Counted from the stretch's first letter, positions 8,887 through 15,814 are shown. The stretch: 48,203 bases of DNA from an uncultured bacterium (GCA_905216195.1 CAJMSX010000024.1:1-48203); one strand, 5' to 3'. Notes: generated by a model not told the origin, from the letters alone. Numbers and translations: made by a program.

Positions 8887-9384
8887 ATGAAAATTGTTGG
8901 TGTTTTATTTTTTCTTATCCCTTTTAGTCTGGTGGTTCACGCCCAAGAGTGTAATTTTACCGGTGGGGTAAGGACTGATCTGTCTTTCAGTAGCCCGAAG
9001 TTTAAACCTTTTGAAGTCGGTATCGATTTGGGGTATTATGTCATTCATAAGTTATTTGTATCGACTTATTTTGAAAGTTCTGTCGGGCTGTTTAAAAGGG
9101 AGGGAGTAAAAACTTATCGCACGAATGAAACACTGGGAGTCGGACTGGGATATAACATTCTATCTTTTGATGGCGGAGTTTTGGATATCCGGGGAAAATA
9201 CGGCACGACTCTCGAAAATAAAGACTGGAAATATACTTATTATGATGCCGGTGTTTTTTATAATCTGGGTAAACAAAAAGTAAAACCGACATTCGGAGTT
9301 GGAGTCAGGTATTATGATTCTAAAAATAGTCATGTAGATGATTATTTGAGGGTGTATGCCTCATTGGGATTTAAATTTAATTAG
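8887..9384 (+). CDS. Small outer-membrane beta-barrel protein
   Basis: A 165-residue protein with a signal peptide cleaved about VHA-Q (residue 19). Roughly eight amphipathic beta-strands rich in Tyr/Gly/Phe follow ('FEVGIDLGYYVIHKLFVSTY', 'LGVGLGYNILSF'). It ends in an alternating strand with a penultimate Phe (SLGFKFN), as outer-membrane proteins do for BAM recognition. Size fits an OmpA/OmpX-type eight-strand barrel. It shares a transcript with the 39-residue exported peptide and lies downstream of the TPR/HTH membrane protein. The specific role is unknown. Confidence 0.7.
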   Translation: MKIVGVLFFLIPFSLVVHAQECNFTGGVRTDLSFSSPKFKPFEVGIDLGYYVIHKLFVSTYFESSVGLFKREGVKTYRTNETLGVGLGYNILSFDGGVLDIRGKYGTTLENKDWKYTYYDAGVFYNLGKQKVKPTFGVGVRYYDSKNSHVDDYLRVYASLGFKFN

Positions 9385-9390
9385 TGCTTA

Positions 9391-9412
9391 AATAAAAGAA
9401 TTTTCTTTTATT
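9391..9412 (+). terminator. AT-rich inverted repeat after OMP gene
   Basis: AATAAAAGAA at 9391-9400 is complementary to TTCTTTTATT at 9403-9412. It lies six bases after the stop codon. It is AT-rich, so a weak terminator or 3'-end hairpin is plausible but not certain. Confidence 0.4.
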
Positions 9413-9596
9413 GGATATTGAAAAAAGTGCTCCTTTTTATCTTAAATTAGGGAGTGGTGGCTGTAAAAAGGCTTTAGCTCAAAAGGAATTGAAGTGTTTC
9501 CCGAAGTTAGACATAAAATTTAGGGGACCCACTTCAAATTCCTGCAGAGCCGGGAAATCAGGCCGGCTGTTTATTTCGAAATATCTATACCGCTAA

Positions 9597-9758
9597 ACCA
9601 ATGGCGTTTGCGGATTTTCCGATACTGCTTCCGGGACAAGCGGTGGTGTTTGGGTCCGGGAGATAGGTGCAGCTCCCGGAGCTCTTGTCGGAGGAGTCGG
9701 AGTTGGTAATTCTGCCGGCTATGCGGTACAAAAACTAGGAGATTGGATCGGAGATTAA
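9597..9758 (+). pseudogene. Bacteriocin-like peptide remnant, no start codon
   Basis: A 53-codon open stretch bounded by a TAA at 9594-9596 and a TAA at 9756-9758, with no ATG, GTG or TTG in frame. It contains a double-glycine site (GTSGG) followed by a Gly/Ala/Val-rich core with overlapping GxxxG spacing ('IGAAPGALVGGVGVGNSAGY') and a tail ending LGDWIGD. That pattern resembles the mature part of class II bacteriocins. The usual GG-leader cannot be found in this frame. The same frame upstream of the TAA (9411-9596) is Lys/Cys-rich and not leader-like. It is therefore probably broken or chimeric. A small membrane protein follows 18 bases later, where an immunity gene would be. Confidence 0.4.
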
Positions 9759-9776
9759 TAATTTAATATATTCATC

Positions 9777-10001
9777 ATGAAAAAATTAGGCAAAGCTATC
9801 GGAGGAAGTTTTAACTTATTTATATTCCTATGTTTTACATTACTAACACTCGTCCAACAAATCGTCTCTAAATATGATCAATTCCAGCTGGATTTTTGGA
9901 AAACCTTAGGTGGTATTGTTTTTGTCACTAGTATCAGTTCGATATGCCTCCTATTGGTTTTAAAGGCATTTACCTATATTATAAAAAAGAATAAGAAATA
10001 G
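9777..10001 (+). CDS. 74-residue two-helix membrane protein, possible immunity protein
   Basis: A short protein with a basic start (MKKLGKA), two hydrophobic helices at about residues 12-28 and 46-66, and a basic C-terminus (IKKNKK). Both ends would lie in the cytoplasm. Size and topology fit many bacteriocin immunity proteins, and it starts just after a bacteriocin-like remnant. No family motif is recognisable, so immunity function is only inferred from position. It could equally be an orphan membrane peptide. Confidence 0.5.
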   Translation: MKKLGKAIGGSFNLFIFLCFTLLTLVQQIVSKYDQFQLDFWKTLGGIVFVTSISSICLLLVLKAFTYIIKKNKK

Positions 10002-10145
10002 TAGGCGGTGCTGTCGGTGTACCGTGGCTGTCTAGGGGAGCTCCCGAGGAGCAATGAATCACAGGGTGAAATGGAATCGACTGTTCAACTCGTTGATTCC
10101 CGAAAGAGCACAGATGCCGGAAATGAAAAAGGGATTAGAGAAATA
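10002..10145. other. Degenerate stretch between small membrane protein and terminator
   Basis: An open run after the membrane gene reads EIVGGAVGVPWLSRGAPEEQ and then stops. It is similar in flavour to the Gly/Val-rich remnant at 9700. Two further short ORFs of 30-37 codons run toward the terminator, but neither looks coding. This may be a second decayed small-peptide gene. Confidence 0.3.
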
Positions 10146-10178
10146 GAAAGGATGCTTAGGGGCATCCTTTCGTTTTAT
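10146..10178 (+). terminator. Intrinsic terminator closing the accessory gene group
   Basis: GAAAGGATGC (10146-10155) pairs perfectly with GCATCCTTTC (10162-10171) around a 6-nt loop and is followed by GTTTTATAT. Confidence 0.8.
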
Positions 10179-10207
10179 ATATAAAGTTTACGAATCAAAC
10201 CTACCGT

Positions 10208-11386
10208 TCAGTATACGAATTTCCCGAATTCACTGAGTATGGTAAGCTTATTTCCTTGCCCTTCGTCATTGTCGTAGCAGCGGCCGACAATCCGGGCGTC
10301 AATATGAAAACTTTTGGAGATATGGATGATTTCGTCGGCTAATTCTTCATCGACGTAGATTTCCATACGGTGTCCCATGTTGAATACCTTATACATTTCT
10401 TCCCAGGATGTGGCCGATTGTTCCTGTATTAATCGGAATAAGGGAGGAACAGGAAAAAGGTTGTCTTTTACAACATGCATATTCTCGACAAAATTCATCA
10501 CTTTTGTTTGGGCTCCACCGGAACAGTGTACCATTCCATGGATTTTAGAGCGGTATTGGTCCAGGATTTTTTTGATAACCGGAGCATACGTACGTGTCGG
10601 CGACAACACCAATTTCCCGGCATTTAAAGGAGCATCCGTTAAAGTATCCGTCAGTTTGCATTTCCCGGCATATACTAATTCTTCCGGTACGGTATTATCG
10701 AAACTTTCCGGATATTTTTCCATCAGGTATTTGGCAAATACATCGTGACGGGCTGAGGTTAAACCATTGGAACCCATGCCGCCGTTGTATTCTGTTTCAT
10801 AGGTTGCCTGCCCGTAAGAGGCGAGTCCGACAATAACATCCCCTGCTTTTATGTTGGCGTTGTCAATGATATCTTCGCGCTTCATCCGGCAGGTCACGGT
10901 GGAATCGACAATAATGGTGCGAACCAGGTCGCCGACATCGGCGGTTTCGCCTCCGGTAGAATAAATGCTTACTCCCAGTTTCCGGTACTCTTCCAATAAT
11001 TCTTCGGTACCGTTAATAAGAGCAGCGATCACTTCTCCGGGAATCCGGTTTTTATTTCTTCCGATGGTGGAAGAAAGCAAAATGTTATCGACCGCTCCGA
11101 CGCAAAGGAGATCGTCGATATTCATAATCAACGCGTCCTGGGCAATGCCTTTCCATACGGAAAGATCCCCGGTTTCTTTCCAGTACATATACGCCAGGGA
11201 AGATTTCGTCCCCGCTCCGTCGGCGTGCATGATATTGCAATAAGCCGGATCACCGCCGAGGTAATCGGGCACAATTTTACAAAAAGCTTTGGGAAATATG
11301 CCTTTGTCTATATTCTTAATGGCATGGTGGACATCTTCTTTAGATGCCGATACTCCGCGTTGGTTATATCTTTCGTCTTTTCTCAT
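10208..11386 (-). CDS. purM: Phosphoribosylformylglycinamidine cyclo-ligase (AIR synthase)
   Basis: The enzyme closes the imidazole ring of AIR in de novo purine synthesis, using ATP. The 392-residue protein is the longer, divergent Bacteroidetes form (the classical enzyme has about 345 residues). Recognisable parts are the ATP-site 'HADGAGTKSS' at 54-63, 'DALIMNIDDLLCVGA' at 84-98, 'STGGETADVGD' and 'VGLASYG', typical of the PurM/PurL fold. It is transcribed alone, divergently from the Thr-leader unit, from a promoter-like site near 11470-11500. Another purine gene, purD, lies about 5 kb away on the other strand. Confidence 0.93.
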   Translation of the reverse strand: MRKDERYNQRGVSASKEDVHHAIKNIDKGIFPKAFCKIVPDYLGGDPAYCNIMHADGAGTKSSLAYMYWKETGDLSVWKGIAQDALIMNIDDLLCVGAVDNILLSSTIGRNKNRIPGEVIAALINGTEELLEEYRKLGVSIYSTGGETADVGDLVRTIIVDSTVTCRMKREDIIDNANIKAGDVIVGLASYGQATYETEYNGGMGSNGLTSARHDVFAKYLMEKYPESFDNTVPEELVYAGKCKLTDTLTDAPLNAGKLVLSPTRTYAPVIKKILDQYRSKIHGMVHCSGGAQTKVMNFVENMHVVKDNLFPVPPLFRLIQEQSATSWEEMYKVFNMGHRMEIYVDEELADEIIHISKSFHIDARIVGRCYDNDEGQGNKLTILSEFGKFVY

Positions 11387-11469
11387 AGTGAATGTCGCAG
11401 GCGACGTTTTATTCGGTATAGTTACTGTAGAAAATTATTCCCTTTCGGAAAAAACTCCCCCGGAAATTG

Positions 11470-11500
11470 CAAATTTATATAAAACTATTGATAATTGAAA
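11470..11500 (-). promoter_or_regulatory. Putative purM promoter
   Basis: On the minus strand TAAATTTG (11477-11470) fits TAnnTTTG. TTTC (11500-11497) lies 19 bases upstream where TTTG is expected. The start site would be about 80 nt before the purM ATG. Confidence 0.5.
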
Positions 11501-11644
11501 GACGGGTGGAAAGGAGTTTATCGGTTTTGAAGCCGGGATAGACCTGTCGCTTTTCCGGGGGAGTTTAAATTTCAGGAGAAAAAAGGCAAATTTGGTAAAA
11601 TTTTGAAATATCCGGGTGAAAAACGTTTAAAATGGATCACTGCG

Positions 11645-11676
11645 ATTGGATTTTCAAAAGAATTGTTTTATTTTTG
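11645..11676 (+). promoter_or_regulatory. Promoter for Thr-rich leader ORF
   Basis: TATTTTTG at 11669-11676 is a full -7 match. ATTG at 11645-11648 lies exactly 20 bases upstream and matches three of four -33 bases. The ATG of the leader ORF is only 9 bases after the -7 element, so the mRNA would be nearly leaderless. Alternatively translation starts at the in-frame GTG at 11751. Confidence 0.6.
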
Positions 11677-11684
11677 AATCCATC

Positions 11685-11825
11685 ATGAACAGAAAAAGAG
11701 AACATACGATTTTTCGCTCCAATTTCACTTCGGAAGTAGAGAAAGAATTCGTGTGCGTTTCTGTTATTTCTATTCCTACCACCGGTATTACCGCTACCAC
11801 GACTACCACCCCCTGGGGGGTATAG
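11685..11825 (+). CDS. Thr/Ile-rich putative leader peptide (attenuator type)
   Basis: A 46-codon ORF whose C-terminal part reads SISIPTTGITATTTTTPWGV-like: the codons from 11766 encode Ile-Ser-Ile-Pro-Thr-Thr-Gly-Ile-Thr-Ala followed by five consecutive Thr. Eight Thr codons fall within 33 bases (11778-11810). This resembles the E. coli thr operon leader, which stalls ribosomes when Thr or Ile is scarce. A promoter precedes it, and a terminator-like hairpin (11860-11907) lies between it and the next gene. That gene is a degenerate homologue of aspartokinase, the classic target of thr attenuation. The start (ATG 11685 or GTG 11751) is uncertain. Confidence 0.65.
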   Translation: MNRKREHTIFRSNFTSEVEKEFVCVSVISIPTTGITATTTTTPWGV

Positions 11826-11859
11826 AGTTGTCATATTATCCAATCGTGTATCCGTATGT

Positions 11860-11907
11860 GAAATCCGGGCTGTAGCAGCCGGGAGAGCGGAATTTTCTTT
11901 TTATTTG
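11860..11907 (+). terminator. Attenuator-like terminator between Thr leader and aspartokinase-like gene
   Basis: The inner hairpin is GGCTG-TAG-CAGCC (11868-11880). An outer stem pairs GAAATCCG (11860-11867) with CGGAATTTTC (11888-11897) with a 2-nt bulge. TTTTTATTTG follows at once (11898-11907). It lies 35 bases after the leader stop and 23 bases before the next ATG. I could not see a convincing antiterminator by eye. Confidence 0.55.
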
Positions 11908-11930
11908 TTACTCATCTAAACCGAAATAAT

Positions 11931-12596
11931 ATGTATGTCGTAAAATTTGAAGGAGCTTTTGCGGAAAGTCCCGAAGCCCTGTTTAACTTTAAGAAAATTG
12001 TTGAAAGCAAGTCTTTGCCGGTCGTCGTGGTGGCGGCTCCTCTGAATTCCATTACCGACCGGATCAAAGCGATGTTCGCTATTGCGATGCGGAAGGGAGA
12101 AGGATTTCATATCGCTTTCGAGGGTTTTAAAAAAAGTCTGGAAACTTGGGTGAAGAAATATATTGAGGAAGAGCGTCAGTCCGTGTGTTTATCCGCCGTG
12201 GAAGAGTGTCTCGAACGTCTTTTCCTTACTTTGAGCTGTAACGCTTTGTTGAAAGAATACAAGCCGGAAGCAAGAGATTATGTTTTGTGCCTGGGAGGAA
12301 AGTTGTCGGCTTTGTTACTCAGTTATTTTTTGCATCACGCCATCTGTCCGGACGCCGGTGATTTTATCTGTACCGATGGAAAACTCAGTTCGGCTTCCAT
12401 GCTCCGGGAAGAAAGCTGTCGGTCGATAGTTGCAAATTTTGACCGGCTTGTGGGGGTCGCAGTGGTTGCCGGCGGGTATGGCCGAAGTGTGGAAGGCGTA
12501 AATACGGTTTTGACAGCCGAGGATTCCGAGGCGGTCGCTTCCGTTATCGCCGAAGCTTTGCAGGCTGAGACGGAACCTTTAATTGCGGTTGCCTGA
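11931..12596 (+). CDS. Truncated aspartokinase-like protein (probable pseudoenzyme)
   Basis: A 221-residue protein that follows the N-terminal amino-acid-kinase domain of aspartokinase/ThrA. 'MYVVKFEGAF' corresponds to M-VLKFGGTS, 'PVVVVAAPLNSITDRI' to the 'VVVSA--GVTD-L' strand-loop, 'LCLGGKLSALLLSYFL' to 'GE-LS----L', and 'VLTAEDSEAVASVIAEAL' to the 'GRGGSDYTASLIA-AL' segment. The key Gly/Thr/Ser of KFGGTS and the Gly-rich GRGGSD are lost. The protein ends before the ATP-binding half and the ACT domains (normal length about 400-460). Kinase activity is thus unlikely, yet the ORF is intact, with its own leader and terminator. It may be a regulatory relic of thrA. Homology is judged by eye. 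Confidence 0.6.
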   Translation: MYVVKFEGAFAESPEALFNFKKIVESKSLPVVVVAAPLNSITDRIKAMFAIAMRKGEGFHIAFEGFKKSLETWVKKYIEEERQSVCLSAVEECLERLFLTLSCNALLKEYKPEARDYVLCLGGKLSALLLSYFLHHAICPDAGDFICTDGKLSSASMLREESCRSIVANFDRLVGVAVVAGGYGRSVEGVNTVLTAEDSEAVASVIAEALQAETEPLIAVA

Positions 12597-12661
12597 TGGA
12601 AATAACCGTTTGAGAGGAGTTGTAAGTGGGAGAGCCGCTAAACGCTTTTTGGCCGGCTTCG

Positions 12662-12700
12662 GAGGGGGCATTTTATCGGAGAGCCTCCTCTTTCGTTTTC
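12662..12700 (+). terminator. Intrinsic terminator after the aspartokinase-like gene
   Basis: GAGGGGGC (12662-12669) pairs with GCCTCCTC (12683-12690), eight pairs with one G-U, followed by TTTCGTTTTC. Confidence 0.65.
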
Positions 12701-12762
12701 TTCTTGGCGAATAGGGAGCCGGCTTCCCCTTTCTGAAGTTTCCGGATGACCGTCTTTCGGTT

Positions 12763-13017
12763 CTAACGCCAAATCCGGTTGAAAATAGCATACAAACGCC
12801 ACCATATCAGGAAAATCAGAGAGATGGTGATGAGGTAAGTGACCGTTACACTTGTGTGTAAGAAATAACGTACGGTGAAGGCCAGTCCTTCTACCCCGTT
12901 CCAGGGGTTCATGCCGTTCCAGGTGTAACGGAATTCTTTAGGGACGGAGGTCATGGAAAGTACACCGAAAGCGACGATCAGTACAATCAGTGACAAGATA
13001 AATGCTTTTTTATTCAT
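12763..13017 (-). CDS. 84-residue two-helix membrane protein
   Basis: The chosen start is the ATG at 13017 (MNKKAFILSL), because the longer frame adds 59 unlikely residues. Hydrophobic helices lie at about residues 5-22 and 58-76, with a Trp/Asn-rich segment between them ('FRYTWNGMNPWNGVEG') and a basic C-terminus. A -7 motif (TACCTTTG on the minus strand, 13124-13117) lies about 100 bases upstream. I do not recognise the family. It stands alone between the aspartokinase-like gene and the tRNA genes. Confidence 0.6.
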   Translation of the reverse strand: MNKKAFILSLIVLIVAFGVLSMTSVPKEFRYTWNGMNPWNGVEGLAFTVRYFLHTSVTVTYLITISLIFLIWWRLYAIFNRIWR

Positions 13018-13302
13018 GATGAATGTCTGCGGTTGTAGTTGATATTTTATAAAAATAGCATAAGCCGAAGTCAGTATACCACTTATCGGAGTACTGCGGT
13101 GGCCATCTATTTGGTACAAAGGTAGAAAATTTCCGGCAGGTTTTGCGGGGAACGGTTCTTTAAATGTTTTTTGCTGCGGAATAAAAGAGGGCATGCAGTG
13201 GAATAGAGTAAAAGCAGAACCCTTCAGGAAGTGTTTTTTCCTTTCCGGTACAAGTAAAATGGGCGGAAAAGGAGGGGTTCCGGAAGAATTGATCTTTTAC
13301 TC
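13018..13302. other. Intergenic stretch before the tRNA genes
   Basis: Apart from the -7 motif at 13117 I see no gene, RNA or repeat here. The minus-strand frame that continues upstream of the small membrane gene is not protein-like. Confidence 0.5.
13117..13124 (-). promoter_or_regulatory. -7 motif for the small membrane protein gene
   Basis: TACCTTTG on the minus strand fits TAnnTTTG. No TTTG is seen at the -33 position. Confidence 0.35.
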
Positions 13303-13329
13303 AAAAAGCCGGCAAATAACCGGCTTTTT
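13303..13329 (-). terminator. Terminator of the tRNA-Asn unit
   Basis: AAAAAGCCGG (13303-13312) and CCGGCTTTTT (13320-13329) form a perfect 10-bp stem with a 7-nt loop. Read on the minus strand it lies just downstream of the second tRNA and ends in a U-run. It would also work on the plus strand. Confidence 0.85.
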
Positions 13330-13335
13330 GTGAGG

Positions 13336-13409
13336 CTCCTCAGGTAGGACTTGAACCTACGACCTACGGATTAACAGTCCGCCGCTCTAACCAACTGAGC
13401 TACTGAGGA
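13336..13409 (-). tRNA. tRNA-Asn (GTT)
   Basis: A cloverleaf reads on the minus strand: acceptor TCCTCAG pairs with CTGAGGA, the D-arm contains AGCTCAGTTGGTTAGAGC, the anticodon loop CTGTTAA carries anticodon GTT, and the T-arm contains GGTTCAAGTCC. The discriminator base is G. CCA is not encoded. It is the downstream copy of an identical tandem pair. Confidence 0.95.
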
Positions 13410-13441
13410 ATATAAAATAAAGAACTTGTCGGAACTTTTAG

Positions 13442-13515
13442 CTCCTCAGGTAGGACTTGAACCTACGACCTACGGATTAACAGTCCGCCGCTCTAACCAA
13501 CTGAGCTACTGAGGA
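13442..13515 (-). tRNA. tRNA-Asn (GTT), second identical copy
   Basis: The same 74-base sequence as the neighbouring tRNA, 32 bases away and on the same strand. It is the promoter-proximal copy of the pair. Confidence 0.95.
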
Positions 13516-13534
13516 ATTTTTGTTAAAAGCGATG

Positions 13535-13565
13535 CAAATATAGAGCTATTTTCGAAAACGGCAAA
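13535..13565 (-). promoter_or_regulatory. Perfect promoter for the tRNA-Asn pair
   Basis: On the minus strand TTTG (13565-13562), 19 bases, then TATATTTG (13542-13535). Both elements match the Bacteroidetes consensus in full, about 20 bases before the first tRNA. Confidence 0.8.
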
Positions 13566-13720
13566 ATTTATACCTAAAAATAATCGGATGGAAAAGGGAT
13601 TTTCTTGGTGTCCCTCCGGCAATCTCTTGGGAATCAGAAAAAAATTGTAAGACCGGCCGGTGAAAAAAATAGTGAATCATAAATTTATAAAAAAGAAAGA
13701 GAATTGTGAGAAGCAAGAAT

Positions 13721-13728
13721 TACCTTTG
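13721..13728 (+). promoter_or_regulatory. -7 motif for the PAS protein gene
   Basis: TACCTTTG matches TAnnTTTG about 50 bases before the ATG. No clear -33 element is seen. Confidence 0.4.
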
Positions 13729-13775
13729 CCTGACAATTAGGAGGAATCCGCATTTTCTGTTTAAAAGTTTCTGTT

Positions 13776-14120
13776 ATGAAGATGACGTATTTTGAAGAGC
13801 TCAATGTAGCTGTTACCGTGTGTGACCGGGAGGGAAAAATTATAGATATGAACGAGAAGTCCCGTAAAACTTTTTTAAAACCGGGACGGGAGGAATTGAT
13901 CGGAAAGAATGTTTTGGATTGTCATCCGGAGCCGGCTCGTACGCTTTTGAGCGGTATGTTGCAAAATCCGCAGACACATGCCTACACCATTGAAAAGAAC
14001 GGAGTAAAAAAGTTAATTTATCAAACCCCTTGGTATGAAAATGGCGAATACCAAGGTTTTATGGAATTGTCCATGGAAATACCTTTCGAGATGAAACACA
14101 TGGTTCGGAAAAATTCCTGA
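13776..14120 (+). CDS. Stand-alone PAS-domain protein
   Basis: The 114-residue protein is essentially one PAS domain: 'ELNVAVTVCDREGKIIDMNE', then 'LIGKNVLDCHPEPARTLLSG' and a final beta-sheet 'YQTPWYENGEYQGFMELSME'. The 'GK-V-DCHP' turn resembles the PAS part of DUF438 proteins, which sense small ligands or haem-like cofactors. No output domain (kinase, GGDEF, HTH) is attached and no partner gene is adjacent. It may act by binding another protein. It is transcribed alone and ends at a terminator shared with the convergent sialidase gene. Confidence 0.8.
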   Translation: MKMTYFEELNVAVTVCDREGKIIDMNEKSRKTFLKPGREELIGKNVLDCHPEPARTLLSGMLQNPQTHAYTIEKNGVKKLIYQTPWYENGEYQGFMELSMEIPFEMKHMVRKNS

Positions 14121-14150
14121 AAAACGGGATGGTTTTAAGATCCCGTTTTT
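14121..14150. terminator. Bidirectional terminator between PAS and sialidase genes
   Basis: AAAACGGGAT (14121-14130) pairs perfectly with ATCCCGTTTT (14140-14149) around a 9-nt loop, with A and T runs on either side. It serves the convergent genes. Confidence 0.85.
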
Positions 14151-14152
14151 AT

Positions 14153-15709
14153 TTAACGGAGGATTTCTTCCAGGTTAATTCGTTGGAAATATAAATCGCC
14201 TGCGCCTTCGTATAATACTCCCAGGGTGGAAGAGTCGATCTGGGTAAGACAGGAATAGCCGAAACTGTCCGGTTTATAAACAAGGGTACAATATTTTTCA
14301 GGCCATGTTTTTCCTTCGTCAAAGCTCAGTTTCAGACTCAGATTATTCCGGTTTTTGTCGGAGTCCGGATTAAAGAAGGCCAGGGCCGGACGCCCGTCTT
14401 GGGATGTAATCCGGATCAGGCTGGCTTGGCAGACCGGTTCCCGGAGAGCGGAGCGGGAAGAGGTATGTTCCGTCCAGGTTTTACCGAAATCTTTGGTTAC
14501 GGCTACCGACCGGGATCCTCCCCGGTTGTCTCTCATATTGAGCATCAGGCTTCCGTCGGCTAGTTCTACAACCTGGGCTTCGGTGGTATTGGATTTGGCT
14601 CCTGTTCCTATATGCCAGGTCTTGCCTTTATCTTTGCTGTAGACGATGGTAGAATAGGGCATTTGATTTTTATCTTTATATTGGGCGGCAAATACCAAAA
14701 CCCCTTCCCGGGTAGTGATGCCCATGCCGGGGCCGTTGAAGCACAAATACCATTCCGGCTTTTTAACCTGGGGGGTAATATTGATGGGGTCGGACCAACT
14801 GGCTCCTTCGTCGTCGCTATAGGCCAGTATGAACTGTCCGGTTTGTTCCGGGCTTATACCGGGTTTCGAAGCCCACCAGGCTCTTTCCCCGGGATGACCG
14901 TGTAGCCATAAAGCCGCAATCCACAGCCGGCCTGTTTGAGGATCTACGAGGATGGCCGGGTCGCCTATGCCGTTTTCCCGTTCGGGTTTATTCCCCCAGG
15001 TCTTCATATCGATTGCTTTTTGCATGGGTAACCAGCTTTGTCCTCCGTCTACACTCCGGCTGATACAGACATCGATGTCTTCCTGCAGGTCGACCGAACT
15101 GTTCCAACGCGCATCGTATACGGCAATCAGCGTTCCTTTGGGAGTGCAAACCAGTCCGGGAATCCGGTAAGAATCGCATCCGTCATCCTGACGCATGCGG
15201 ACTGCCACTCCCACCGATAGCTTCCCGGTATCGCCGGTGGTTTGGAGGCGGGGAGTATAACCGGGTAGTACGACTTTTTTACACTGAATATCGATTTTTT
15301 CATCCAAAGGAGTTTCCGGTTTCAGTTGAAGAGATACCCAGAAATAATTCTTTCCTGGTTTTAAAATCTGATGGCCGTTGAATACGATTTTTTCTGTACC
15401 TGCTTGTGTATTGCCGAAAAGCACCCAGGGACGAAATTGCGGATAACTACCGGTAAAGTACAACTGAACATTTTCGATATTTCCGGGTGTAGAGCTGCCT
15501 TGGGCGGATAGCGTCACAGAAGTAAGCTGAATTTCTTTTCCTGTAGTATTGTCGATTTCCAAATGCAGGACGGGATTTTCGGACTTCCGGATCAATACCG
15601 GCTGTATATCGTGGCCTACCGAAACGGGGATGGCGGGGCCTGTGGATTTATCGTTACAACTCCAAAAAAAGAGGAGAAGAAGGAGAGTGAGAATAAGCTT
15701 TGACTTCAT
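14153..15709 (-). CDS. nanH: Exo-alpha-sialidase, GH33 lipoprotein
   Basis: A 518-residue lipoprotein (lipobox FWSC, Cys at 18) that cleaves terminal sialic acid from host glycans. Residues about 25-165 form the N-terminal beta-sandwich seen in Bacteroides sialidases. The six-bladed catalytic domain follows: YRIP at 181-184 with triad Arg182, Asp199 as likely acid/base, Glu377 and Tyr485 as the nucleophile pair, and Arg393 and Arg454 completing the triad. Asp-boxes (SxDxGxxW) lie near 219, 298, 358, 405 and 462. No nan catabolic genes are adjacent, so released sialic acid may be used through other loci or left to neighbours. A -7 motif is at 15735-15742. Confidence 0.92.
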   Translation of the reverse strand: MKSKLILTLLLLLFFWSCNDKSTGPAIPVSVGHDIQPVLIRKSENPVLHLEIDNTTGKEIQLTSVTLSAQGSSTPGNIENVQLYFTGSYPQFRPWVLFGNTQAGTEKIVFNGHQILKPGKNYFWVSLQLKPETPLDEKIDIQCKKVVLPGYTPRLQTTGDTGKLSVGVAVRMRQDDGCDSYRIPGLVCTPKGTLIAVYDARWNSSVDLQEDIDVCISRSVDGGQSWLPMQKAIDMKTWGNKPERENGIGDPAILVDPQTGRLWIAALWLHGHPGERAWWASKPGISPEQTGQFILAYSDDEGASWSDPINITPQVKKPEWYLCFNGPGMGITTREGVLVFAAQYKDKNQMPYSTIVYSKDKGKTWHIGTGAKSNTTEAQVVELADGSLMLNMRDNRGGSRSVAVTKDFGKTWTEHTSSRSALREPVCQASLIRITSQDGRPALAFFNPDSDKNRNNLSLKLSFDEGKTWPEKYCTLVYKPDSFGYSCLTQIDSSTLGVLYEGAGDLYFQRINLEEILR

Positions 15710-15734
15710 AAAGGAGATAATTAGAATTTTGGTA

Positions 15735-15742
15735 CAAATATA
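15735..15742 (-). promoter_or_regulatory. -7 motif for the sialidase gene
   Basis: TATATTTG on the minus strand, 26 bases before the ATG. A -33 TTTG is not seen at the expected distance. Confidence 0.45.
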
Positions 15743-15814
15743 GTAATATTATTAAAAATATTTATTAATCGGTTTTCATTTTCCTTTTTCGGTTTTTCCT
15801 TGTACTTTTAGCTC

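Noticed and set aside
11637..11843. 68-codon minus-strand frame with Gly/Asn-rich sequence
   Set aside because: It is the antisense of the Thr-rich leader; Gly-Gly runs come from reading Thr codons backwards.
13336..13515. Identical tandem tRNA-Asn copies as attachment-site duplication of an integrated element
   Set aside because: Only 32 bases lie between the copies and no integrase is near. The pair has one perfect promoter and one terminator, so it is an ordinary tandem tRNA unit.
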